Below, piece by piece: positions 10,501-19,199 of a stretch of 23,863 nt of DNA. Each line of letters starts with the position of its first letter. Position 1 is the stretch's first letter. A program made the translations under genes and the position numbers. Below the pieces are notes generated by a model, which saw only the letters and a list, made by a program, of their open reading frames with translations, ran no database searches and was not told the DNA's origin. The stretch covers positions 1 through 23,863 of the forward strand of contig JAAMPI010000875.1 in the NCBI GenBank assembly GCA_013054445.1, given 5' to 3'. The DNA comes from Cudoniella acicularis (lineage: Eukaryota; Ascomycota; Leotiomycetes; Helotiales; Helotiaceae).

Positions 10501-11304
10501 TTAATCCCAGATGTTGAACCCAGATTCCCAGGGATAGACACCAGAAGAGGCACCGATCTCAGTTATGACAAGCAACGCCACCATACCCAAGTGGGCATTC
10601 CTTGCTGCTGTGTCATGCAAGGTGATTTGGGTTGTAGTTGGCGTTCTAAACCATTGTATTCGTAGTTTGAGTAGAGAGGACGCCGAAGGTGTCAAAGAGT
10701 TGGCAGGAAGGAGGAGGATGCGGTGGTGAAGTTGAAATGGAGAAGGTGAGAAGGTAAAGGTGAACCAAGAGTGTCGTAGGTATTTGGGATGTCTCGGATT
10801 ATGACAATGAGAACATGCCCGCAGACACTAGAAGAAGTTGTGACTTTCCTCCCCACAGTTGCAACAGGGTGCGGCTTGAGAATGCTCTGTCTGATAATCA
10901 GACGATGGTAATATCTGGCATTACCAGGGGTAAGAGAAATGCCAGTGCTGCCTGGAGTTGCAATTGAGACAGCGAGGAGGGTATGTCTTCGCGGAATGAA
11001 GCGTGGGCGAAAACTGAGGGAAAGGTGAAGCCTCATGTGGTGATGCTGAAAGGACACCGATGGGAGTGTGCCGGCCACTCGGTCTGTTGTCGGATATGTC
11101 TGCGTACCCAGATTCATCGGGATAGCCCAGATGGGGTTCATCCCAGCAGCCCAACATATTTGCTCGATCTGTATCATCTTCCATGAAGTCAACAAGCCCC
11201 ACTTCTTGATCGTGGAAGTTTACAATATAGATCTCAGTGTGTACTCGGTCAGCCTTGTGATCTCCTGGCCGAAAATCGTCCGCGGTAGACCCGGAATCAT
11301 CCGT
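10501..11304 (-). pseudogene. Multi-CCHC zinc-knuckle protein with in-frame stops
   Basis: One minus-strand frame runs 11304-10501 but is broken by TAA at 10921-10923 and TAG at 10828-10830. A further TAG (11305-11307) separates it from an in-frame upstream stretch (11490-11308). The first part is acidic (DFMEDDTDRAN). Knuckle A is CLNCNSRQHWHFSY, with Tyr where the fourth Cys belongs. Knuckle B is CCNCGEESHNFF, stop, C, exactly C-x2-C-x4-H-x4-C with the TAG inside. A third partial knuckle, CSHCHNPRH, follows and lacks its last Cys. All three stops would be sense codons (CAG, CAA, CAG) after one C-to-T reversal, and the Tyr would be Cys after one G-to-A reversal; every change lies in a CpA context on one strand. 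It probably encoded a nucleic-acid-binding knuckle protein. The frame after knuckle C is long but unrecognised. Confidence 0.55.
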
Positions 11305-11308
11305 CTAT

Positions 11309-12166
11309 CTATGTTTCCCAGCTGTTATGAAAAAGAACGAGCTGGGAGTAGCCACAGAGGTTTTCGGAATTGTCGACGGAAGTAAGGGTCGAGAGGAAGG
11401 AGGGGGGATAGGGAAGGGACATTGATGTATTCGATTGTTGACGGTTCTCATCCCAGGCATCGCTAAAAAGGATAGCGCGATCATCGTTCTTCAAGTCGAT
11501 GTCTTGACCTATAATGCACAAAAATGTTAAATTGATGTCGACGCCTTTTCGATTTCCATATCAGAAGACTACCTTGTAAAGATCCCAGAGAGTGATCCCA
11601 GATTGTAACCATTTTGTTTCCTGCCAGAGCATCTCAGTTGGTAGAAGCGCGCGGGTCACCCGGCTCTTATTCGACGGAAGCGTCGAGATCAGTGGAGATG
11701 GGAAGCGCTCCCAGATCGGTAGATACGTGCCTAGATGGTGTCAGCATTGGAAGAAGAGTCGGAGAAGATGCTTTGAATTTGTCAGTTAAGTTCTCGAGCG
11801 CACCGAGAATAGCTTACCTAGCATAGGAAACCTAGATTCCTGAAAGAGAAGATGAAGGAATGGAAATAGGTCATTCACAAGGAATTTCAGTAACGACCAA
11901 GGTGAAATACAGCTGGAAGCTTGCTGAAGTAATTCCAGATCTGAAGCTTGAGATGAAATCGATCGCCAGGTGTCAAGGATGCCAGAGGACGCCCAGCGAG
12001 AACCATTTCGGTCGCATCCCAGAGGTCTTTTGCTGTATACCGGAAGAAGTTATACTTGCCCTGGTTTGAGAGTATTGACGAGTATATTGATCTATATTGA
12101 AGTGAAATGGCGAGAATTGTGATGAGTCTGGATGTAGTGATGGATGGTGGAGGAAGAACGGAGGTC
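11309..12166 (-). CDS. Unrecognised spliced gene with a 22-base micro-exon
   Basis: Exon A ends at 11911 and contains TAKDLWDATEMVLAGRPLAS. Intron 11910-11840 (71 bases, GTATTT to TTTCAG) leads to micro-exon B, 11839-11818 (ESRFPML plus one base). Intron 11817-11731 (87 bases, GTAAGC, CTGAC, CATCTAG) leads to exon C, 11730-11573, with YLPIWERF and LWQETKWLQSGITLWDLYK. Phases agree at all three exons, which is good support because the micro-exon is needed for phase. From DLYK a donor GTAGTC at 11572 may join an exon starting NDDRAILFSDAWDENR and ending at TAG 11309-11311; this last step is weaker. No ATG was found for exon A, so the 5' end is unknown (the start given is only the limit of the open frame). 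The family is not recognised. Confidence 0.4.
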
Positions 12167-12787
12167 ACTTAGCATAGTGTCTTGATCGCTAAAGTTACAG
12201 GCGCGCTCACGGTGTAAATTAGGCACGATTCGCTACGGCCTTTTGCTCGGCAGCTTGCATGGAGGCACGATGACTTAAACACTTCAAAATCACAAATTGG
12301 CCATCAGTGCAATTCTTTTTATATTTAAGCTAGTGCTAGAAGGGACCACACAAATATCTTAGAGTTAATGTTCTGGTGGTATTAGGACTGAAAGTGATTG
12401 AAATGATGAAGTGATCGTGGTCACTTTGGCTTTTGACCTCAGCTGCAAGTGGTGCGATCGCCAATTTTCAAAAAGATTTAAAAAGAGAATGGCTACTTTG
12501 ATACTTGGGAATAATTAATCAATTCCTGGCGACTGGGAGTAGAGCTTGGATCTTTTATCTGCCCGTCTTAAAGAAAACTTGCCAAGGCGTCCAGAATCAG
12601 CGGCGAGCTTCCCCCTATTCCTGGCGCGCGCAATCCACCGAGTTAGCCATCGACGCAAGATTCGTTCCGCAACCTCTGCCCCGATACAGTTACTTCTTGT
12701 GAATAAATCGCACATGGAAATCTCGATGGGATAAATACACGTTGTTATTGAAGTTGTTGAAAATAAAATCTGCGTGGCTGGTAAAGT
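12167..12787. other. Intergenic, no supported gene
   Basis: Only short open frames on both strands around 12505-12734 that mirror each other. AT-rich around 12290-12500. No repeats or recognisable RNA genes. Confidence 0.5.
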
Positions 12788-13217
12788 TCATTGGAGGCGG
12801 CTTTCGCGATGAGCGTCCGGTCCTAGGACAATTTTCCAACAGCAATCTCTCCGATTTTGTAAGGCACGTTCGGGCTGTAATTCTTTGTCGATATGCATGG
12901 TCGGTCCTCTAGATGGCTCGAAATACTTTTGCTCAAACGCAATCTCCGCCGGTGTTGGTGCCGGTGATCTATTCGTTTTCATCAGCAATCAATTCAATCA
13001 AATGTGGGAGAAAGAACAGATGCAAGTATAGAGAGAATGTCAACTAGAAACGTACCATGGTCGTGACTAAGCGATGAGAATGGTTGGTATTTTGTAGTGA
13101 CTTCGTGAGAGCATGGATGGTGTTGATGGCCGTTTCGACAGTGCGACACTGAATGTTTTCCGGAGGCACTTGCATGTTTCTTCTGTAGTTCTCAGCGCTA
13201 TAATTGGTGACTGTCAT
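12788..13217 (-). CDS. Hypothetical two-exon gene, joint out of phase
   Basis: Exon 1 (13217-13056, 54 codons) starts ATG ACA GTC and reads as a polar protein with NYSAENYRRNMQVPPENIQC and a helix TVETAINTIHALTKSLQ. A consensus donor GTACGT begins an 87-base intron (13055-12969) ending GAATAG. The following sequence is open for about 60 codons (PTPAEIAFEQKYFEPSRGP, then a Cys-Cys-Trp segment) to TGA at 12788-12790, but this frame is not the one the splice delivers. The spliced frame stops after about 11 residues at GDCV. Either the real acceptor lies further in, or the gene carries a frameshift, or the product is a 65-residue protein. No family was recognised. Confidence 0.4.
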
Positions 13218-13344
13218 TGAAGTCAGCGATCATATATCCAGACTGGTGACGATGCATCGGCGGGCTCCGTCTTCAAGTGTCGGGAACTTGTTCCGGCTCA
13301 GCGGCACGTTTGATTCTTAGGGCAAACACACAGAGTGATTGGAA

Positions 13345-13602
13345 TCATTTGCGGTTGTGTATGGGTAGCAAAGGCGGGGTTTTGGAAAAATTTGTTTCGA
13401 TTTGATGCCAAAAGAGATGTGCTGGAGCTTGTATATTCTGCAGTGTTGAGTAGCGGGGAAAACGTGGGGTCGCGATGGCAAATTCATCGTGGAATTCAGC
13501 AAGGGAAAGCTTGGTCAAAATTTCGGTACCATGGGGTTCGGTATCAACAGTAGGTGAGAATAAATAGATGGGCAGAATGCGGATACTTTTCCAGAGTCTC
13601 AT
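13345..13602 (-). CDS. Coding-like minus-strand open frame, unrecognised
   Basis: An 85-codon frame ending at TGA 13345-13347, containing KLSLAEFHDEFAIATPRF and a C-terminus rich in Pro, His and Ile. Immediately upstream, 13500-13690, another minus frame (with LKSIPTLRIKYETLEKYPHS) also looks protein-like. The two may therefore be one gene with a frameshift or an unplaced intron. Frames further upstream (to 13947) are less convincing. No motif or domain is visible. Confidence 0.25.
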   Translation of the reverse strand: MRLWKSIRILPIYLFSPTVDTEPHGTEILTKLSLAEFHDEFAIATPRFPRYSTLQNIQAPAHLFWHQIETNFSKTPPLLPIHNRK

Positions 13603-14206
13603 ACTTGATTCGCAAGGTTGGGATTGATTTTAAGGAGCTGCTGAGGCTGACGATGTTGCACAACCTCTGCGATGCGAGATCAAGGGGGGGGCGGGGGGTA
13701 CGGATTCATCAACCAAAAAGGCATCAACAGCATATCCATCGCTCAGATTTATGAGGTTTATTGTGTTCGGTGGGTGAAGCGTGAGCACGAGGCGCGTAGG
13801 GAGAATGAGGGAGAGTTGAGTTCGGATGGAGGATTTGAGCAAATGTTTCCTGCAGAAGCAGTTAGACAGATAGGCCCAGAGCCGTAAAGAAGATGGAATT
13901 CTGAAAATGCGTACATCACAGGACCTGTCTGGTATTCTCTTCCTCATTGTTTTTGTTATTTGGTGTCGTAAATTTGAGGACTGGATTTGGTGTTGTGAAG
14001 TGATTGAGCCACGGTTTAAATGTCGGCGCTGCCTTCATGCCGCATGCCCGTGTGAAGAGCAACAAACAAAGAATTATCGAATTCCGATGGTGCGATCTCA
14101 CTCACCAAGTATTGGTAATCGACGTAAGGCTCTCGTCGAGATTTTGCCAGCGCTTTGCGACAGATTTTGGCGAATATTTAGGCTATTCAGGCTGTGACTC
14201 CGCTAG

Positions 14207-14482
14207 AAAAACAGGAATTTCGACATCAAGATCAACGACAACATCAACGATCTCAAGCGCATTACGAAGCTCACGGAGTCTGAAATATCTCGGCCTGCAC
14301 AATTGCCTACAAAAAAAAATGGTGTTGAGTTGATGAAGAAATTTTCCATGTTTTTCCATGTTCCTCCAACCTCCTCCGTGTGTGTTAGGGGCTCGCTTCT
14401 GCAGCATCTGACATGCACCAGCCACCAGTGTGCAACCACACCAACAAGAACCGAAAGGGGCACGGAACGTGAGGCAGTCTGA
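14207..14482 (+). CDS. Coding-like exon, helical polar segment
   Basis: Open for 91 codons between TAG (14204-14206) and TGA (14480-14482). An acceptor AAACAG ends at 14214, so translation would enter at NFDIKINDNINDLKRITKL, a regular amphipathic helix rich in Asp, Asn, Lys and Ile. The C-terminal half (Thr, Cys, His, Arg) is less protein-like. No donor or upstream exon was placed. The opposite strand is also open here but gives a hydrophobic, less plausible protein. It may be a leftover exon. Confidence 0.25.
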   Translation, partial: KNRNFDIKINDNINDLKRITKLTESEISRPAQLPTKKNGVELMKKFSMFFHVPPTSSVCVRGSLLQHLTCTSHQCATTPTRTERGTEREAV

Positions 14483-15440
14483 CGAGATTGCTTTGCTTTC
14501 ATCTTGTGTGCTGAAAGTTTTTTTTTTCCTTGGATTTTTCTCGTGTGCGGCGGGCTGAGTCGTCTCGGTGTTGATGCGCCAACCATATCACTTCAAACTT
14601 ATCGGGTAGAAACGTAACGTCTTGACCGATGAAGCAATCCCATGAAACGAAAGTACATGATGCAAGGGGTATGTTGGTTTTTTCCATTGGATGAGGGAGG
14701 TTGGGTCTGAGAAGAGTCGGCCTTGGAAGGATCAACCCCCCACACATACCGGCCGAAATCGTGGCCATCTACCTGCGGGCCATCATGCAGTGACGCACCT
14801 ATGTCAACTTGACAACTTTGGGTCACCGAATGCTAGGTAAGTTATCTGCGGGGGCCGAAACGGTTGGAACTTGGAAGTTCAAGCCGAGAGGCCCAGGGGC
14901 TGCCGATTGAGGTCACCCAGCCGTCATGTATAGTAACTGGCGTTCTTTTTGAGCACACCTCATGCGACAATCAACCTGACTAACTCCAAAACCCGCCAAA
15001 AATCTCATCCGGTGTGAAGCGGAAATGTAAGGTACGGCAATTCTTGCACACCTCACAGAATACTTGCTAAATTAATGGCAAGGTTTTTGGTCGCGAGAGG
15101 CACTAACGCAGGCTTTAATACATGCAGGTGTGTTCTCAAAGTAGTAAAAGCAGTCCCTAAAGGGCGTAGCTAATTATTATGTGATTCCATTTAAATTGGT
15201 TTTTATTTGTCTCAGGTGGGAGGGTGTGTGACCAGGCCCTGAAGTGATGCCCGTCCAGCGGTTGTTGACCCTGCAACTGTTGTGTGAAACATGACAAACG
15301 CAGATAGTAGGGCTTAGGGCTTTTCCTGGAGCCCTAGTTCACCAATGTCACATTCAATACGGGTGCTGGTGAAAAGTTATGCAACCATCGTGATTGTGTC
15401 TACTTTGATGCAATGAATCACCTCGCTTTTAGGCGGCATA
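14483..15440. other. Intergenic, no supported gene
   Basis: No coding-like frame. It contains a T10-12 tract near 14517-14528 and a small inverted repeat at 15315-15336. Nothing else stands out. Confidence 0.5.
15315..15336. repeat. Short perfect inverted repeat (7-bp stem)
   Basis: TAGGGCT (15315-15321) and AGCCCTA (15330-15336) can pair around an 8-base loop. No poly-T follows and no gene ends next to it. The function is unknown and chance is possible. Confidence 0.35.
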
Positions 15441-15695
15441 TCACATCCATTGGGGCTCTAAGTATCCCAACCAGATAAGAGATGGGCCCCGTATATCTCG
15501 ATCTACATGGATATCCAGAAATGGTACTTTGCGACTCCCTACTGCATTCAGGTGGCGTAGCCAGCCTTTGTGGTTTGTCAGTACGAAGCCCTTATCCTTC
15601 AGCCTGTACATGAAACCGAGACAGCCAACCTTTCTTCGGGAGGTGACGCAATTCTGAAGATCTTTCCAGCTGCCAGGGTATAAGTTATTCTGGGC
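15441..15695 (-). CDS. 84-codon open frame, probable exon or relic, without an early ATG
   Basis: A minus-strand frame opens just after TAG (15696-15698), which could itself be an intron acceptor (GTTAG before GCCCAG), and ends at TGA 15441-15443. It reads NLYPGSWKDLQNC, RRKVGCLGFMYRLKDKGF, WLRHLNAV and DIHVDRDIRGPSLIWLGY. The balanced composition (basic, aromatic, few low-complexity runs) looks like real protein. The first Met is 29 residues in, so a Met-based search would find only a 55-residue product. No family was recognised. It is isolated, with no neighbouring exon identified, and may be a transposon or gene remnant. Confidence 0.35.
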   Translation of the reverse strand, partial: AQNNLYPGSWKDLQNCVTSRRKVGCLGFMYRLKDKGFVLTNHKGWLRHLNAVGSRKVPFLDIHVDRDIRGPSLIWLGYLEPQWM

Positions 15696-16211
15696 CTAAC
15701 TTCCTAAAATGCCTAGAGCAATACATGAGGAGATTTAACAGGCGAGGGGTTTCTTGGGCAAATCAGTTTGAATTATAGGTATTGGAAGTACACGAAATGA
15801 CGTGCTTCAAAAGTACAAGAATCTTTGGGGTGTAAAGGTATTCGGTGAGTGGAAAGGGGCTGCTTCGAACAGGGTTCCCGATTGAGTCGTGCTCGAGTTT
15901 TGTCTGACCAGGCCCCTATTTCTAAGGCAGCGCTGCAGAGCCTGGGTTCATTTATTGAACGCTCGGTTGGGTGGCTAGCTTACTCCTGGGCTGTGACCTG
16001 CCGGTTTGGACCTGCAGCAGCTGTTAAAGTCTCCAGAGACTGAGAGACCTCACCACACCATCACAAGCTCGACAAGGGGTGTGCTGACCCAGTGCTTGTT
16101 GTGACATGTGGTATGATTTGTTGCCCAAGGCTACTACTGCCAAAAGATCGACACAGAAGGTATTGGGTACTGGGTTAGGTTGACGTACGACGTCTCCTCA
16201 CCGCTTCCTCA

Positions 16212-16712
16212 TTATCTTTTCGTGCCCGGAGCTGCTCCGGAGGCACGAGAAGTAGAGTACACAAAAACAAACCCCGGTGAGCACTTTGTGGAAAAGGCAA
16301 AGAGAGGTCCAAACACCGTACCCGTATTCCGCGGTATAGGACGCGTATGATACGTCGGGGCCGTAAAGGAGAGGCTGAACAACGCTTCCCATATCCCCGT
16401 TCCTATATTTGCCAATCCTAGAAGTATATAATAAGGCTTACGATCCCAGTACCAGCAGTTTTGTGGCTTCGGATGGAATAATCTGGAATGATATGCTGTG
16501 CTGGCTTCCGTATTTGCAGTGCCAGGACAGGTCCCACCGCACCCGCGTGAAAGCCATGCTGCTGTGAGCCTGAAGATCAAACATAATTCGGGTTCGTGGA
16601 TTTGAGGTCTGGCAAATACGGATGGTAAGCAAGGTGGGCGGAGAATCTCCTCAATCCCTTGGAAAGGGTTCTCGGCTGTTTGTTTCACTTCTCCTACGGT
16701 GACGATCAACAC
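16212..16712 (-). CDS. Hypothetical 166-residue open frame
   Basis: From ATG at 16710-16712 to a stop at 16212-16214. It contains several Cys and aromatic residues and a hydrophobic stretch (YYILLGLANIGTGIWEALF). No motif is recognised, and other frames of the same strand are also partly open. It may be chance. Confidence 0.2.
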   Translation of the reverse strand: MLIVTVGEVKQTAENPFQGIEEILRPPCLPSVFARPQIHEPELCLIFRLTAAWLSRGCGGTCPGTANTEASTAYHSRLFHPKPQNCWYWDRKPYYILLGLANIGTGIWEALFSLSFTAPTYHTRPIPRNTGTVFGPLFAFSTKCSPGFVFVYSTSRASGAAPGTKR

Positions 16713-17111
16713 GTCAGAGATTACTTACCGTCGGTGAGTGGACTGAGATTCTTCGAAATTGACTCTCGGACCCGCGAATTCCCCGTGGTGTTGTTGTTCT
16801 TAATTGCTTTGCCCAGCGGGGATAACGTGAGTGACGCGTGAATGCAGGCGCTGGCTCCATCATGACTCCTCACTTCTTGAAAAGGAAGGTTCTCATTCGA
16901 TCAAGGGCCTCAAGGGGGTGCTTCTAGGGTCGCCAGCTGACCAAACTCGCGGGCTCGAAGCATTGCCTGTCAGGCTCCTGTCTCCCCATTTTGTGATCGC
17001 CCACATGAATCTTTAAAGGGAAATTCAAATGACAAAACAGGGCAGCATAATAATCTCTGTTGTTTGTATTTCCTATTCAGGTTACTGCCTTGAGATAATC
17101 AAAAGTCTATT

Positions 17112-17447
17112 CTATAATAGGAAGTGGTTAACTGTTTTCCACAACTGCCAATAAGCATTCGAGGCACAAAAACCAGCTGCCAAGGCTCCCATGCTCTTTG
17201 AATCAAAGCTCACATCCTTAATATGCATACCATTCTCATGTCCTAAGAAGTGAAGCTGACGGGCTCGTCTTGTTTCGTCCACTGTGCCGAGAAGCAGGGA
17301 GATGATGGCCGAGCAATGGTGAAGAGGCATCCCAATATTGGGGTCCCAAGAATGGCAATGCCCTTGCATATGCCGTGTAATTATGTCAATGCCGAGAGTG
17401 ACGGGGTAATGACAGCTTAAATGGAATAGAGTTACCTTGCAGAACAT
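17112..17447 (-). CDS. Hypothetical 111-residue open frame
   Basis: From ATG at 17445-17447 to a stop at 17112-17114. Its second half (LLGTVDETRRARQLHFLGHE, then SKSMGALAAGF) is protein-like. A possible donor GTAACT near 17437 and an acceptor GCAAG near 17366 would instead join a different reading. I cannot choose between them. No family was recognised. Confidence 0.22.
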   Translation of the reverse strand: MFCKVTLFHLSCHYPVTLGIDIITRHMQGHCHSWDPNIGMPLHHCSAIISLLLGTVDETRRARQLHFLGHENGMHIKDVSFDSKSMGALAAGFCASNAYWQLWKTVNHFLL

Positions 17448-17742
17448 GCAGCCCAGGGATACGAACCCAGTTAAAAATTGGAGAGAAGTTTGAGTGAGGC
17501 ACAGAATATATCCTCGTAAGATGTTTCAAGATCCAAAGCAACTCTGATTCAATTTTGAGAAGGAGAAAAAATATATATAATTGGATTAGGAGCATGAATC
17601 AAAATCGGAACATAAATAGCGAATTACAGTTACATATAGTTACATTAACAACCCAAGCCTTTGACGCCAACAGGTTACAACATTGAAATCCAAAACCTGT
17701 CTCGCTAGCCCAGCTCTCTCTCAAGTTCCTCGAGAAGCCAAA

Positions 17743-18458
17743 TCAAACACCGCTGTGATAAGTGTATTCTCCTTCATAGATTTCATCGTCTCGAGGACTC
17801 TCTTCCCCGCTGCCTGAAAACATGGCCTCATCCCAGCCTTCACCTCCCAACTCAGCTGTATTGTCGTATTGTATGCTTTCAGGAGCATACAATTGTGCTG
17901 TTTGTGCCCTGCTACTGGCACTGACGTCGGCAGGGCATCCGCTAGGCCCCGAGGGACCCGCGAAACTTGGGGAGGGAGTCGGTGACATCGAGGAGGATGT
18001 CGACGAAGGAGGGTTAGGTGGAATGAAATAACCTCCCACCGCAGTTCTCTGGTTCCCTAACATTGTTAGAGAGTTTATCTTCAGCTTGCACAGGCGCAAT
18101 GGCTGTCATACCTGTAGCAACACCCGACGTCACAATGCGCACCTGAGGGACCCTGGCGCCTTGCTTTCCAGCTTTCAGAACAAATTCGAACTCCACTGAA
18201 ACCATCTATCAGCTAAAGGTGCTCTCAGAAGGCAAAAAGTAACAAACAGCTGCGAAAACCTGGGTGACGCTTTTTTATGTGCGTAGCAATCCTGTTCTTC
18301 CGTTTGACTTCCACGGTGCATCCGGGAAATGGGCAACGCTTTGGAGGCTCATGGACCTCTTCCATGTGTCTATTTAGGTCGGATTTCCGACCAAAAGTGG
18401 TCGTACAATCGAAAAAGTTGCAAGTATATCGAGTAATTTGCTGCTGATTGGTCGTCAT
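17743..18458 (-). CDS. Two-finger C2H2 zinc-finger protein, three exons
   Basis: Exons 18458-18248, 18195-18112 and 18056-17743. Intron 1 (18247-18196, 52 bases) starts GTTTGT and ends TTTCAG; an alternative donor is 12 bases upstream in the same phase. Intron 2 (18111-18057, 55 bases) starts GTATGA, has CTAAC and ends TTAG. All phases agree. Finger 1, CNFFDCTTTFGRKSDLNRHM, continues to EEVH; finger 2 begins CPFPGCTVEVKRKNRIATHI and ends KKRH. Both are C-x4-C-x12-H-x4-H, and the fingers are joined by a short EPPKR linker. The second exon (EFEFVLKAGKQGARVPQV) is basic. The third is a Ser/Pro-rich tail ending with an acidic stretch (SPRDDEIYEGEYTYHSGV), typical of an activation or disordered region. 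It is probably a nuclear DNA-binding regulator; the target is unknown. The ATG follows an in-frame upstream stop. Confidence 0.82.
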
Positions 18459-18510
18459 TTTTGCGGATGGAGAATTTGAAATAGTTCCGCTTCTTGGAGG
18501 CAGTTTCCTT

Positions 18511-18517
18511 CTTTATA
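18511..18517 (-). promoter_or_regulatory. TATA-like box of the C2H2 gene
   Basis: TATAAAG on the minus strand, 53 bases upstream of the ATG at 18458, with a short leader expected. The position is plausible; the function is inferred. Confidence 0.4.
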
Positions 18518-18575
18518 TCCATCTCGAAAGGTCCAAAGGCTGCGTATAAGTCATCGGACAGGCTCACTAACGGGA

Positions 18576-18860
18576 TCAAAAGGGGCCATGGCGCTGTTGA
18601 AATGCCACTGGTCGCACTCTCTGCCACTTAGAAGTGATTTCCTTGTGTGTGATACATTGACTGACTGGCAAAAGCATCATTAGTTGCGGGCCATGGCGGC
18701 GGATGCTCGTTTCAACCGTTTGCTCTGCCTTGGGCTTCGCAAACTCACTATGGCTGAGTTCCTCCGCGTTCCCCGGTTTATGTTCATTGGTTTCGACTCT
18801 CGAGTCCCTGTTGCCAGGTCTCCAGATGTAGTTGTTCAGTTGTGGGAATTGTGGGAGCAC
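18576..18860 (-). CDS. Coding-like minus-strand open frame upstream of the C2H2 gene
   Basis: A 94-codon frame, hydrophilic (Glu, Lys, Arg, Gln, Asn), from ATG at 18858-18860. It could be an upstream exon of the C2H2 gene, a short separate gene or leader sequence. A second minus frame (18784-19008), rich in Ser, Leu and Arg, overlaps its upstream end. No splice pair linking either to the finger exon was found. Confidence 0.2.
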   Translation of the reverse strand: MLPQFPQLNNYIWRPGNRDSRVETNEHKPGNAEELSHSEFAKPKAEQTVETSIRRHGPQLMMLLPVSQCITHKEITSKWQRVRPVAFQQRHGPF

Positions 18861-19199
18861 GGTTGGATGGACGGGTGCGTCGGATGGAGCCCCGAGAATC
18901 GAAGAAAACGCGTAATGACGAGGAGCTGAGCCTCAACCCAACGCTGTCGAAACCCAGAATGGACAGAGCAAACATGGTTCCTTGATGGAATAGATCTTCA
19001 AGGCTCAATCGAGGATTTCGAGGCTGCTGCGAGGTGGATTGTCACATCAGCGGTGAAGGACGAGCGTTGCTGACACAACCACAGCCTTATCTCGCAGGCC
19101 AGAGAGGAAGGACTGACGTCGTCGCTGTTCTCGTGTGACCTCTCGCCCGTGAATGAGTTCAACAAAAGCAAAAGGCTGAACCGGGAACGAGGCAAATAT

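Noticed and set aside
15311..15336. TTAGGG inside the small inverted repeat, as a telomere-repeat trace
   Set aside because: Only a single TTAGGG unit; no tandem array.
15849..16043. Plus-strand open frame of 64 residues
   Set aside because: Short, no motif, no splice context, ordinary composition.
17366..17447. Reading after a possible splice that gives GIAILGTPILG, reminiscent of lipase-like LGTPHRG motifs
   Set aside because: The match is too short, no catalytic His/Asp context is visible, and the frame stops soon after.
17456..17468. Inverted GGGTTCGTATCCC, similar to a tRNA B box / T arm (minus strand)
   Set aside because: No A box or D arm at the right distance upstream, no acceptor-stem pairing, and the surrounding sequence is AT-rich.
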